Positions 27,058-36,200 of a stretch of 64,000 nucleotides of DNA are shown piece by piece. Under the pieces are notes generated by a model, which worked only from the letters and a program-made list of their open reading frames with translations, was not told the origin of the DNA and did no database searches. Origin of the DNA: G963704535 sp963704535 (GTDB taxonomy: Bacteria > Chloroflexota > Chloroflexia > Chloroflexales > Roseiflexaceae); the NCBI GenBank assembly GCA_963704535.1, contig OY969916.1:3410001-3474000 (forward strand). The letters run 5' to 3'. Each line of letters starts with the position of its first letter. Within the stretch, counting starts at the first letter, position 1. Made by a program: the position numbers and the translations under genes.

Positions 27058-27118
27058 CGTGAAACGTAAAACGTGAAACGTGATTGGGGCGTTGCTCGCG
27101 TTTCACGTTTCACGTTTC
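27058..27118. repeat. Word-like hairpin repeat, cgtgaaacg type
   Basis: cgtgaaacgtaaaacgtgaa, spacer, then cgtttcacgtttcacgtttc. Same position relative to a GT2 gene and a PqqD-Tat gene as the copy at 12598, and preceded by the same aaggaggtggtgccatctta spacer (27000). Confidence 0.8.
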
Positions 27119-27202
27119 GAGTATGCCTTGGGATATTTGAAACCCGCGTGTCCCGGAATGTCATGCGTTCGCATCAACTCATCACAATCAGGAGGTAAAC
27201 AC

Positions 27203-28024
27203 TTGGCAAACCCACAACGAAGCACGACGGTTGTCACCGAGGCGGTGGGCGACGGGCTGGGCGTATTCGACCCCAGCCGCAACCAGTCCTATGTCCTCAA
27301 CGCCACTTCGGCATTGGTCTTTCAGCACTGCGACGGGCAGACCACGCCCCAGCAGTTGACTGAGCGCCTGCGCCGGAAGTTCAATCTCTCAGCCGGCCAG
27401 GCCGAGCAGTTGCTGGCGCTGACGCTGGACGAACTGCACAAGGCCGATCTGCTCCAGGGCAGCGCGGCGCAAACGCGGCCTTCCGTGCCCATGCCGGCGC
27501 GCCGACAGTTCATCAAGGGCCTGGTAGGCGGCGGGCTGGCGCTGGCGCTCCTGCCGATCATCGCGCCGGTGACGGTGCAAGCAGCCGGAGACGACACGTT
27601 GATCCCACTGTTGGACTGCGTGGTCGATAACGGTGACGGCACCTTCACGGCCCATTTTGGTTACGTAAACCACGCTAGCACCGCGATCACCTTGCCGGTT
27701 GGCCCCAAGAACAAGTTCGTATCCCCGCCACAGGATCGCGGGCAGCCGACGCTGTTCCAGCCGGGTGAGCACCACGATGTGTTCACGGTGACGTTCGACG
27801 GCTCAAAGATCAAGTGGATGCTGAAGGCCGATGGCGACCGCCGCCACGAGGTCGACGGGGATGCCAACTCGGGCTGCGCCGTGCCGCCGACCACCACCAC
27901 GCCGCCGCCGACGACCACCACTACGCCCACCACCACTACGCCCACCACCACTACGCCCACCACCACTACGCCCACCACCACGCCGCCGCCGACGACCACC
28001 ACTACGCCGTCCAACGATGGCTGA
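27203..28024 (+). CDS. PqqD-like domain / Tat-signal / Thr-Pro tail protein, copy 2 (intact)
   Basis: 273 residues from a TTG at 27203, seven bases after AGGAGGT; copy 1 uses GTG at the same place. Residues ~5-85: PqqD-like domain (TEAVGDGLGVFDPSRNQSYV, LNATSALVFQHCDGQTTPQQ, LDELHKADLLQ). Residues ~97-125: RRQFIKGLVGGGLALALLPI and on to QAA, a textbook twin-arginine signal (RRxFxK) with an Ala-x-Ala-like end, but internal. Residues ~130-220: a small beta-sandwich-like module (CVVDNGDGTFTAHFGYVNHA, then RGQPTLFQPGEHHDVFTVTF). The last ~45 residues are almost only Thr and Pro, a mucin-like O-glycosylation candidate. If Tat acts, the PqqD part stays cytosolic as an anchor or is cleaved off. The adjacent glycosyltransferases may modify the tail; that is inference. 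Confidence 0.82.
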   Translation: MANPQRSTTVVTEAVGDGLGVFDPSRNQSYVLNATSALVFQHCDGQTTPQQLTERLRRKFNLSAGQAEQLLALTLDELHKADLLQGSAAQTRPSVPMPARRQFIKGLVGGGLALALLPIIAPVTVQAAGDDTLIPLLDCVVDNGDGTFTAHFGYVNHASTAITLPVGPKNKFVSPPQDRGQPTLFQPGEHHDVFTVTFDGSKIKWMLKADGDRRHEVDGDANSGCAVPPTTTTPPPTTTTTPTTTTPTTTTPTTTTPTTTPPPTTTTTPSNDG

Positions 28025-28085
28025 TCCAGGGGTTGGTAGTTGGTTCGTTCGGTAGCGGGCATTGGGGGAAAGGGCGAGCAGATCA

Positions 28086-28179
28086 GGGGAACAGCCGAGA
28101 TACGGGCGAAAATAGGCAATAAGAAACTTCATCACATCGGTTATTGCCTATTCTCTGGTACGTATCTTGGCTGCTCCCC
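28086..28179 (+). terminator. Long imperfect hairpin after the PqqD-Tat gene
   Basis: Outer arms ggggaacagccgagatacg / cgtatcttggctgctcccc (17 of 19 pair) and inner perfect arms aataggcaataa / ttattgcctatt around an 18-base loop. It stands 61 bases downstream of the stop and separates the glycan island from the next genes. Confidence 0.55.
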
Positions 28180-28279
28180 CAAAGGGTCGTAGGGGCTTCA
28201 AACATAATACCATCTTTGGACCAACCCCTACCCATAGCCAGACCAAGAGCCTGGCATACACGTGCGTTTATCCCATCAT

Positions 28280-28511
28280 CGTTGTATCTGTCCCCAAGGC
28301 GCACTTGGTGGCGCGCGCGCAGGGCTGGGTGGAATACCAGCCGCGATTTCAAGCCGTTCCGCATCGCCGCCGGTGACACGCACCGCATTGCAGCACAAAT
28401 CGTCGCGGATGATCTGCAATTCGCGCGTGACGACCGCGATGTCAAACCCTTCGCGGCTGCTCACTCCTTGTTGATGAAGCCGGTGTCGTAGTTGATGCCT
28501 TTGCCTCGCAT
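28280..28511 (-). pseudogene. Remnant of an MRxKGINYDTG-type gene
   Basis: On the minus strand MRGKGINYDTGFINKE starts at 28511. After a frame change near 28465 it continues as SREGFDIAVVTRELQIIRDD, LCCNAVRVTGGDAERLEIAA, then breaks up. The pattern (GINYDTG followed by R-E-I-DDL-C-AVR-GGD-ERLE-AA) is that of the start of a family often labelled as abortive-infection or glycosidase-like protein in actinobacteria and chloroflexi. Only ~65 of the expected ~350 residues remain. Family recalled from pattern, so moderate certainty. Confidence 0.5.
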
Positions 28512-28571
28512 ACGTCGTGCCTTTCTTTTCGGGTATGATACTCCAATATTGCTTGGTGTACGGAGGATCGC

Positions 28572-29397
28572 ATGCCCAACAGCACGATTGCCCTCACCTT
28601 CGATTTCGATGCGCTCATCGTCTGGTTTGGCTACCCCAACACGACCCCGGCCATGCTGGCCCGTGGCGAGTACGGTGTGCGGGTTGGGATACCGCGCGTG
28701 CTCGACCTCTTGCACGCTCACGACCTACCCGCGACCTTCTTCATCCCCGGCCACACGATTGATTCGTTCCCCGCATCGGTTGCCGCCATCCTGGAGGCCG
28801 GTCACGAAGTTGCTCACCACTCCTACGCCCACCTCGATCCCAGCACACAGACCCCCGACGAGGAGCGCCGCGATCTGGAGCGGGCGCTGGACGCGCTTGA
28901 GCGCATTGGTGTCAAGCCGCTGGGCTACCGTTCGCCATCGGCGGACATGTCAGAGGCGACTCTCTCCTTGCTCGAAGCATATGGCTTCCGCTATGATTCG
29001 AGCCTGATGGCCGACGACTTCCGCCCCTACCGAGCCGCGTATCGGCGATCGGGTCTCGCAGCAGGAGCCGCTGGTCCAGGGCCGAGAGGCGCGGCTGTGG
29101 GAGCTACCGATCGCGTTTGAGTTCGACGACTGGGTCCACTTCCAGTTCAACTTCAACCCCTACCGCAACGGCACGTCGGCCCCCAGCAAGGTACTGGAGA
29201 TCTGGACCGCAGAGTTTGATTGGATGCACGGCCACGTGGAGGGTGGTCTGCTGACGGTGGTGATGCACCCGCAAGTGATTGGGCGTGGTCATCGGCTCAC
29301 CATGCTGGAGCAGTTCATTGCCCATTGCCGGCGGCACCACGATGTGAGGTTTGTCCGCCTCGGCGATGTGGTCAAGGGACTGGGGCAAGGGACATAG
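28572..29397 (+). CDS. Polysaccharide deacetylase (NodB-fold), frameshifted near 29031
   Basis: ATG at 28572 after CGGAGGATCGC. IALTFDFDALIVW gives the catalytic-base/metal Asp pair, ATFFIPGHTID the second strand, and EVAHHSYAHLDPS the metal-binding HxxxH motif; YRSPSADMSE is the conserved R-x-P motif. Around 29031 the match moves to the +1 frame (PRIGDRVSQQEPLVQ, LWELPIAFEFDDWVHFQFNF, LTVVMHPQVIGRGHRL) and ends at TAG 29395-29397, giving ~274 residues once one base is removed. Members of this group deacetylate N-acetylated glycans or hydrolyse cyclic amides. No signal peptide, so a cytosolic substrate is likely. It is followed by an LLM-type oxidoreductase. Confidence 0.78.
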
Positions 29398-29450
29398 GAA
29401 ACAGGAATGCACAGGATAACACCCTCATTGGAGCGATCAAAGGAGGTATG

Positions 29451-30452
29451 ATGAGCGATCAGGAAGGAATTCTCGCGCGTGATACGGCGGAGACTGGACA
29501 GGCCCAGACGGGGCGTACGCGACGTGAGCGGATCGGTATCTCGATCGGGTCGGCCGCATCACCTGCGCTGGTCGAGGCGATCGCGGCGGCCGAGGCGGCC
29601 GGCGTTGTGCAACTGTGGATGACCCAGAATCCGGTCTCACCCAACTCGCTGACGGTCTACGCGGCGGCGCTTGGACGTACCCACCATATCCGGCTGGGCA
29701 CCTCGATCGTGCCGACCTACCCGCGCCATCCACTGGCATTGGCCCAGCAAGCGGCAACCGTCGCCGCGCTTGGCCCAGGCCGGTTGCGTCTCGGTATCGG
29801 GCCGAGCCACCGGCCGACGATCGAGAGCGTCTACGGGCTGCCGATGGAGGCGCCGCTGGCTCATCTTCGGGAGTATATCGCTGTGCTACGTTCGGCACTG
29901 TGGGAAGGGCAACTCGACCACCAAGGGCGCTTCTTCACCGCCAGGGCAACCTTGAGTGGCACGCAGCAGGTGCCGCTGCTGGTGTCAGCGCTTGGCGAGG
30001 GCGCGTTTCGGCTCGCCGGCGAGATCTCCGATGGCGCGATCTCGTGGAACTGCCCGCCCTCTTACCTGCTGGACGTGGCCCTGCCGACCCTGCGCGCGGG
30101 CGCCGGCAGCGCTGGCCGTGCTGCGCCCCCGCTGGTCGCGCACGTCTGGGTGGCGCTCAGTACGGATCGGGAGACCGTGCGCCGGGCAATGCGGCAGGCG
30201 CTCGCCGGTTACGCGCGCCTGCCATTCTACGCGACTATGTTTGCGGCATCAGGCTATGCGGTGCAGCCCGACGGGAGCGTCAGCGACGCGCTCATAGACG
30301 CGCTCGTGGCTGCGGGCGATGAGATGGCGGTGACTGCGCGCCTGGACGAACTGCTCGCCACTGGGCTTGACGAACTGCTGCTGACCGCCGTGCCGATGGG
30401 CGACGGGGTCGGCGAACGAATACGCCTGATGCAGTTCGTCGGCCGGCTCTAG
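29451..30452 (+). CDS. Luciferase-like monooxygenase (F420/FMN-dependent LLM class)
   Basis: 333 residues from ATG 29451, five bases after AGGAGGT (an ATG at 29448 in the same frame is too close). The (beta/alpha)8 luciferase-like pattern is clear: RIGISIGSAASPALVEAIAA, VVQLWMTQNPVSPNSLTVYA, IRLGTSIVPTYPRHPLALAQ, LGPGRLRLGIGPSHRPTIES, then PLLVSALGEGAFRLAGEISD and GAISWNCPPSYL. The strand-end SIVPTY motif and the LG-G-SH substrate loop are typical of F420-dependent members. Substrate unknown. The gene stands between a deacetylase and fructosamine kinase on the same strand. Confidence 0.85.
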   Translation: MSDQEGILARDTAETGQAQTGRTRRERIGISIGSAASPALVEAIAAAEAAGVVQLWMTQNPVSPNSLTVYAAALGRTHHIRLGTSIVPTYPRHPLALAQQAATVAALGPGRLRLGIGPSHRPTIESVYGLPMEAPLAHLREYIAVLRSALWEGQLDHQGRFFTARATLSGTQQVPLLVSALGEGAFRLAGEISDGAISWNCPPSYLLDVALPTLRAGAGSAGRAAPPLVAHVWVALSTDRETVRRAMRQALAGYARLPFYATMFAASGYAVQPDGSVSDALIDALVAAGDEMAVTARLDELLATGLDELLLTAVPMGDGVGERIRLMQFVGRL

Positions 30453-30531
30453 CCGGCGGTCAGTTGGGCACCACGACGGGTGATACAGAGCAGATAGCTA
30501 CTGTTCACAGGAGAAGAGAAGGCATGCCTGC

Positions 30532-31419
30532 ATGAAGGCTGAGACGCTTGCGACCGAGGCGCTGCGGCTGGCCGGTGATACAAGCCCGCTACGCGAATGC
30601 ACACCCCTTGGCGGCGGGAGCATCAGCCAGGTGGTGCGGTTGAGGTCGGGCCGTGGCCGCTATGTGCTCAAATACGGCAGCCAGGGGCTACCATCGTTCT
30701 TCGCAGCCGAGGCGCGCGGCCTGGCGTTGCTGGAATCGACGGGCGCGGTTCGCGTGCCCGCAGTGCTGGCCCACCGTGACGAGCAGACCGGCGCGCCAGG
30801 ATTCATCCTACTGGAGTGGCTAGCCCCGCCGCTCGTCTCTGATCGCCAGGCCGCCGCAATCGCACTCGGGAGTGGGCTGGCCGCGCTTCACCGTGTCACT
30901 GCGCCGGCCTACGGTCTCGACCACGATAACTATCTGGGTGCGACGGTGCAGCCGAATGGCTGGATGAGCAGTTGGCTGGCGTTCTTCCGCGAACGCAGGT
31001 TGGGCTTTCAAGCTGATCTCGCGCGGCGCAATGGCCGGCTGGCCGGCGAACGGGCCAGCCGAATGGAGCGGCTGCTCGCTCGTCTGGGCGACTTTCTCGA
31101 CGAGCGGGAGTGTAGGCCGGCGCTGCTCCACGGTGATCTGTGGAGCGGCAACTTCATTGTCGGACCAGGCAACGCGCCGGCGCTGCTCGATCCGGCGGTC
31201 TACTATGGCGACCGCGAGGCGGAGCTGGCGTTCACCAGCTTGTTTGGCGGCTTCCCCGAGGCGTTCTACGAGGCGTATGAGGCAGCCTGGCCGCTTCCGT
31301 CTGGCTGGCGGGAGCGGCGTGATCTGTACAATCTGTATCATCTGCTCAATCATCTGAACCTGTTCGGGGAGGGCTACGGCGCGGCGGTGGATGCAACGCT
31401 GCGGAGGTACGTTGGGTAG
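30532..31419 (+). CDS. Fructosamine kinase family protein
   Basis: 295 residues. Eukaryotic-kinase/aminoglycoside-kinase fold: glycine-rich start (LGGGSISQVVRLRSGRGRYV with VLKYG lysine), FFAAEARGLALLESTGAVRV, GFILLEWL hinge, LGSGLAALHRVTAPAYGLDH, NYLGATVQPNGW, then the catalytic loop LLHGDLWSGNFI (res ~197-208) and metal loop LLDPAVYYGDREAELA. These signatures are specific to fructosamine/ketosamine-3-kinases, which phosphorylate glycated lysines so that they decompose and the protein is deglycated. Length matches the family. Weak AGGAGAAGAGAAGG upstream. Cytosolic repair enzyme. Confidence 0.9.
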   Translation: MKAETLATEALRLAGDTSPLRECTPLGGGSISQVVRLRSGRGRYVLKYGSQGLPSFFAAEARGLALLESTGAVRVPAVLAHRDEQTGAPGFILLEWLAPPLVSDRQAAAIALGSGLAALHRVTAPAYGLDHDNYLGATVQPNGWMSSWLAFFRERRLGFQADLARRNGRLAGERASRMERLLARLGDFLDERECRPALLHGDLWSGNFIVGPGNAPALLDPAVYYGDREAELAFTSLFGGFPEAFYEAYEAAWPLPSGWRERRDLYNLYHLLNHLNLFGEGYGAAVDATLRRYVG

Positions 31420-31441
31420 CTGGTGCCCCAAGCTCCTTCGC

Positions 31442-31926
31442 TCAGTTCGAGCTGCCTGCACGAGCGATAGCCGCTGCACGTGTAGCGGTGTAGTCAGATC
31501 GGCCTCTCCCCAAAAAACGCCCGACAGAGGTCGCCGAGATGCTGCTGACAATGCGCTGGCGTTGAGCTTGGTCGGCCAATTCTCGCGGGGTCCAGGTATC
31601 AACAGGACGGCCGAGGGCGCGAGGGGAGCTGCAGGCCAAATTGACAATCTGGACAATCTGTTCGGCGGAGAAGGTGCAGGGCGCTCCCGAGCGAGGGGCA
31701 TCGGCTAGCACGCTGGCAATCGTAGAGTGGCTGGGTCGGTCTCGGCCAGGGCCAAGTGGGCCTCGGCTGCCGCCCAGCGGCTACGCCAAGTGCGCACGGT
31801 CGGGCGAGTACAGCCCAATTGTGTCGCCAAAGGGCTATTGCCTTGGCCGCTGGCTGCTCCCAAGATGATACGCACGCGCAACGCAAGCGCTTGAGGGCAG
31901 GAAGCCTGTCGTTGGAGCGCCTCCAA
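31442..31926 (-). pseudogene. IS630-family transposase remnant (N-terminal helix-turn-helix part)
   Basis: Minus-strand pieces in two frames: ALALRVRIILGAASGQGNSP, LATQLGCTRPTVRTWRSRWA (helix-turn-helix), then LADAPRSGAPCTFSAEQIVQ, IVNLACSSPRALGRPVDTWT, PRELADQ, and SISATSVGRFLGR. This is the usual start of IS630 transposases; the DDE catalytic part is missing. A frame change lies near 31708. It abuts the 5' truncated gene that begins near 31950. Confidence 0.7.
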
Positions 31927-31949
31927 GACCGCCCGTATCGCTCCCTAAA

Positions 31950-33264
31950 GGGAGGTGTCAGCCTCGGCTCACAGCGCGTCATACGGCAAGCCAGCCGCCT
32001 CGCCGATGACGTGCCGCTGCCCCTGCGGCGCTCCTTCCTCCAGTACGGAGCCGATGATTTTAGCCGTGGAGCGATACGCTCCGCCGACAATGTCACCTTT
32101 AACTTCGCCGACGACGGAGCCAGTCTCACCGCCGCGACCAAGCCCGGCACGCCCCTGCGCGGCCTCTTCGGAGATGCCATCACGTCGCCATTCGAGCGCA
32201 CGATCACCGGCCAGGGTCAGCGCCTCACATTCAGCACCCGCTCGGGCGAGACGGCCATCGGCCAGCTGGAGGTAGCCGGCGGCCACAACGGCTTTAGCGT
32301 TGGATGGCGGGGTCTCGACATGGACGCTGGCTACGCCCTGGCCGATCAGATGGCGTCCAGCAGGGCACCTGAAGCGACTCTCTTCCAGAACCCGGCCGTG
32401 CAGTCCGTTGTTCGGCTCGGCGATGACGGGTCCTACCTGGTCAAGCTGAAAGGCTCCGACGGCTGGATGAAGCTGGCCCTCGACAGCGCACCTGGTGAGC
32501 GGATCGCGGGCGGCTTCCAGGCACGGGTAGGCACCCCATCTGCCGAAAATCCAACCTTCAACCTGGCCTGGATTGACGAGGGCGACTTCGCCGGGGTTTT
32601 CAACAGACAGGGCTACCTTGTCTACAAGCTTGACGAGGGTGTCGGAACTATGCCCGTCGGCAGTGTCTCGGCGCGCGGCCCCCCGAGCACCGCAGTATCG
32701 ATCGAACTGTCGCGCCGTAGCGTCACAGTGCGAGGGCACTTCGACATTGCGACGGGCGAGCTCTACGTGACAATGGGCGACGGCGCTGGCCCGGTGAGTG
32801 CCTCGTTGCGCACCTACGATATGAGCGCGATCGGCTTGCAGGCGCGGCGTTGGGGCAAGGTGCGCTACAACCTCGCCACCGAGCAGGGCTATGTGAGCGG
32901 CCTGGCCGACGATTTCGCGGAAGGCCCGGCGACGACGGCACAGCGGATCAGTAGCGATCCCAAGGGCTTCTCGGCGCGCCTGTCACAAGATCTCGTCAAG
33001 GGGCTAGAGGCGACCGATAGCTTCCTGGCCAGCGGCGATGACATGGCTGCGCTGGCCAGCCTGCAGTGCCTGGAGAAGATCCACGGTCCCTTGCCTGACA
33101 TCCGGCTCCGCCAGGGGCTGACCGAGATTGGCTTGGGCCGCCCAGGCAACACAACGGCTCTTGTGCGCGGCATCGACGAGGCCGCGCTGCACAATCCGGG
33201 CAGCTTCTTCAAAGAGATTAACCGCCGGCTTGAGTTGCCCGGCCTGAGCGAAGCGGAGGCTTGA
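31950..33264 (+). pseudogene. 5'-truncated large protein of unknown family
   Basis: About 438 residues in one open frame (nominally from 31756, but the first ~65 codons are IS630 DNA read antisense). The product has regular beta-rich segments (NVTFNFADDGASLTAATKPG, then RLTFSTRSGETAIGQLEVAG, DGSYLVKLKGSDGWMKLALD, VSIELSRRSVTVRGHFDIAT) and ends in a helical part (DDMAALASLQCLEKIHGPLP). There is no signal peptide because the start is lost. The following open frames continue with helical repeats in other frames, so this is probably the middle of a very large, decayed gene. I do not recognise the family. Confidence 0.5.
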
Positions 33265-33301
33265 GAGCGATTGGGAGCGCCGATCTATAGATCTAAGGCC
33301 A

Positions 33302-34505
33302 CTAATACAGGCTGCGGAGGAGATCTGGCAAAAGGGCCAATATCGGGTGGCTCTCGACGCCTACGTGCAGATTGTCCAGCTACGCCTGCTCCACCAGCAG
33401 GCGAACAATCTCGACGCCAGTGACCTGGTGGCAATCGAGCGCCTGGCAGATCTCTCGGCTCTGGTCGGGAATGTGTCGGCGGCCGATAAGCTCCTCGATG
33501 GCATGGTAAGCCTCTCCCGAGGGAAAGGGAACAGCTACGCCGCCGACTACCTGACCTTGAAGCGGGCACATCTGGCGCTGGGCGCCGGGCTTGTGCGAGA
33601 GGCATTTCTCCAGCTCGCTCGCTCCAAGCATCGGCGAAGTGACCGCCATCACCTTCACGGCACCGGGCCTCGGAGTCTGGGAGGAGTCCCACGGCTGACC
33701 GGCTGTCGATCAGGATAGCCGGGATATCCTGCTCACGCGGGCCTACCTGGCTTTCGGATGGTCGCTTGCTGCCCTCGGGCCAGTTTCGTCAGACCCTCAT
33801 CGCCCTGCACAGAGGGCTACAGCGGGCCAGGCGGGCGACCCATGATTTGGCCCGGCAGGTCACGGCGCCGCTTCAACTGGCCCTCATCTCAGCCTTCGTC
33901 GAGGCGGGCTATCTGGTCGAAGCGGCAAAGGAGCTCAGGGCGGCGGAGAAACTCTGCCAGGGAAGCGACCACCCGGCCCACTTAGTACGCTGGCTGGAGC
34001 TTGATGGGCAGCTGGGGCTGCTTCACGGCGAGTACACCCGCAGCAAACAGCGCGCCGTGGCGGTACGCACCCGCTGTGCTGCCCAGGATCTGCCGCAGGC
34101 AGCGCTCCGCGCATGCCTGAGCAAGGCAATGGTGCTGCTCATTATTAACCAGACCAGCGAAGCGACACAGGCCATCGATATGGCTGAGGAACTCGCCAGC
34201 GGCCTGAGCGATAAGCAGGTGCTCCTCCGGATCACCCTGATGCGCCAGCTAGCGCATGCCCGTGGTCAATCATTGGCCGACACCGTAACGATCGCGCCCA
34301 CTGTGACCGAGCTGTGGTCCCTAGCTCCGCTCGGACAGCAGCAGTCGCCTTCGCCCAATCACCTGCCCGATCTGCCCCAGTCGGCCCAGTACCTCACCTT
34401 CTTCAGCGACCGGGCGCTCGCCTTCCAGTGGCGCCTGGCTCACCATGGGATTGAGGAGGCCGCCCGCTACCTACAGAGGATGATCGACAGCTTTGAGGGC
34501 ACGGA
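33302..34505 (+). pseudogene. Decayed TPR-type helical-repeat region
   Basis: Two open frames with a shift around 33620-33770. First: LIQAAEEIWQKGQYRVALDA, YVQIVQLRLLHQQ, LVGNVSAADKLLDGMVSLSR. Second, after DILLTRAYLAFGWSLAALG in a third frame: FRQTLIALHRGLQRARRATH, QLALISAFVEAGYLVEAAKE, ALRACLSKAMVLLIINQTSE, ATQAIDMAEELASG. Spacing and A/L/Y pattern are TPR-like, as in Chloroflexota regulators or CHAT-associated proteins. The coding similarity ends at about 34505, exactly where an IS701 fragment begins, so the gene was interrupted by insertion and then decayed. Confidence 0.6.
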
Positions 34506-35165
34506 ACTCAACGCTGATTCAGCTCCGCTTGCTCGTGCTGCGTGGCGCTCGTGGCACGCTCGTCCATCGTCATCAACTCATCGCTCGTCGCCCAGTATTC
34601 CGTGTCACCATCTGGGGTGTCGATCCGAAACACCAGGATGAAGCCATAGCCTTTGAGGTGAACGCGAGTGCCAGCAGTCTTGATTGCACACTTACCCAGC
34701 TGTCGATTGCCGCTTCCATCCGGGTTGACCAACCGATTGTCTTTCAAGCGCGTCAGCCACTGCCAGCCGAGTGTGCGTATCAGTTTGAGATTCTCTAGAG
34801 AGCTGTACCAACCATCGAAACAGACATAGCGTGGTGTGAACCCGCGTTGTTTTGCCCTCTGGAGCATGGCCCGGAAGTGGTCATTCTTGGTCAGGCCATC
34901 GTTAGGAGCATCAAATAGGCGATAATCGCAAGGGACGGCGTGTGTGCCGTCACTGCACACGAGCGTCACCAGATTGATGCCAGCCACAGTCCGGCGATGT
35001 TTACCCGACCAGTGCCGATGCGCCAGGGCAATCTTGCACGCATAAGGTTTGTCCAGGGTGGTATCGTCAATCACAAGCAGGCCGCAGGTGCGATCGAAGA
35101 GCGGTTTGGCTTCGCGCCAGAGAGGCGTGGTGTCGGGTTCGAGCCGATGCAGCAGCCGATCACCG
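34506..35165 (-). mobile_element. IS701-family transposase fragment
   Basis: Minus-strand reading from ~35165: LLHRLEPDTTPLWREAKPLF, LLVIDDTTLDKPYACKI (first catalytic Asp pair), LAHRHWSGKHRRTVAGINLV, NDGLTKNDHFRAMLQRA, YVCFDGWYSSLENLKLIRTL (second Asp), GWQWLTRLKDNRLVNPDG. This is the central part of an IS701/DDE-type transposase; the N-terminus and the C-terminal Glu region are missing. It ends with a TAG-free join to the TPR remnant at the left and to the ISAzo13 fragment at the right. No terminal inverted repeats found. Confidence 0.75.
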
Positions 35166-36004
35166 GGCAGCGCTGGATTCGTCGTAGTTTGCTAGCCCTG
35201 CAAACTGCCTTGCAAGCCGAGGGCTATCAGCTCAGCTGTAACACAATCCGGCGCTTGTTGCACAAACACAATATTCGTCCGAAAAGTAACGTCAAACGCT
35301 TGCATCCCTTACCCCATCTGGATCGTGATCGGCAGTTTCGCTACATCCAAGCCCAACGCCAGCGGTTTGCGCGGGCCGCCTTGCCGATTATTAGTGTGGA
35401 TACGAAAAAAAGGGAGCTGATCGGCTTGTTTTACCACGCCGGCCAGAGCTGGGAGGCGGTCGCACCATCGGTCTACCTGCACGACTTTCCCAGCGATGCG
35501 AGCGGCAAGGCGATCCCCTACGGCATCTATGATGGTGGGCACAATCGGGGCTATATGTATGTCGGAGTGTCGGCTGACACGCCAGATTTTGCGGTCACGG
35601 CACTGGTCCAGTGGTGGCAAGCGTATGGGCAGGTGGGCTATCCCCAGGCGAACGAGCTTTTGATTTTGGCCGATGACGGGGGCAGCAATGGCTATCGGCC
35701 GCGGCGCTGGAAACAGCAACTGCAAGTGCAATGGGTGGATGTGTTTGGGCTGTCCGTCACCGTCTGTCATTATCCACCTGGAGCCTCGAAATGGAATCCG
35801 ATTGAGCATCGCTTGTTCTCTCAGAGCAGCAAAACGTGGGCAGGAACCCCACTGACCTCGATCGAGGTGCTTCTGGCTTGTCTGCGTGCAACGGAGACCA
35901 CAACCGGATTGACGGTGGAGGCCACCCTGATTGAGCAGGTCTTTAACCCACGGATCGGGTTTGGGCCAGTTCTGATCACAATCCGCGATTGTCAAGCAAT
36001 GTGA
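35166..36004 (+). mobile_element. ISAzo13-family transposase, 5' truncated
   Basis: The frame is open from 34940, but ISAzo13 similarity starts about 35166 (GQRWIRRSLLALQTALQAEG, NTIRRLLHKHNIRPKSNVKR). Then IISVDTKKRELIGLFYHAGQ (first Asp), HDFPSDASGKAIPYGIYDGG, VTALVQWWQAYGQVGYPQAN, LLILADDGGSNGYRPRRWKQ (second acidic pair), TVCHYPPGASKWNPIEHRLF (catalytic Glu). The C-terminus is complete and ends at 36004. Missing about 120 N-terminal residues, so it is inactive. About 280 residues remain. Confidence 0.8.
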
Positions 36005-36078
36005 CTTCGCTAGAATTGGACAGCCGAGCATGAACTGCTCGGCCTGCACCTGAACAAACGAATATTTGCGATAACTTT

Positions 36079-36116
36079 CTCCCTCGTGCGATGCCGTGCT
36101 ACATCGCACGAGGGAG
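36079..36116. terminator. 15-bp inverted repeat behind the ISAzo13 fragment
   Basis: ctccctcgtgcgatg and its exact complement around an 8-base loop, 75 bases after the transposase stop. It could be an IS-borne terminator or part of the element's end. Confidence 0.45.
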
Positions 36117-36200
36117 GCACCTGCTTTGGTCTTGCTTGCGCTGCGACGAAGAACAGCCATCGTGAAGCAGCGAACAAGCAGTAGCGAGCCGGTCTAGGAG

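Noticed and set aside
27803..28135. Minus-strand Gly/Arg/Val-rich frames opposite the Thr/Pro tail
   Set aside because: They are complements of the ACC-ACC-ACG codon repeats of the PTTT tail.
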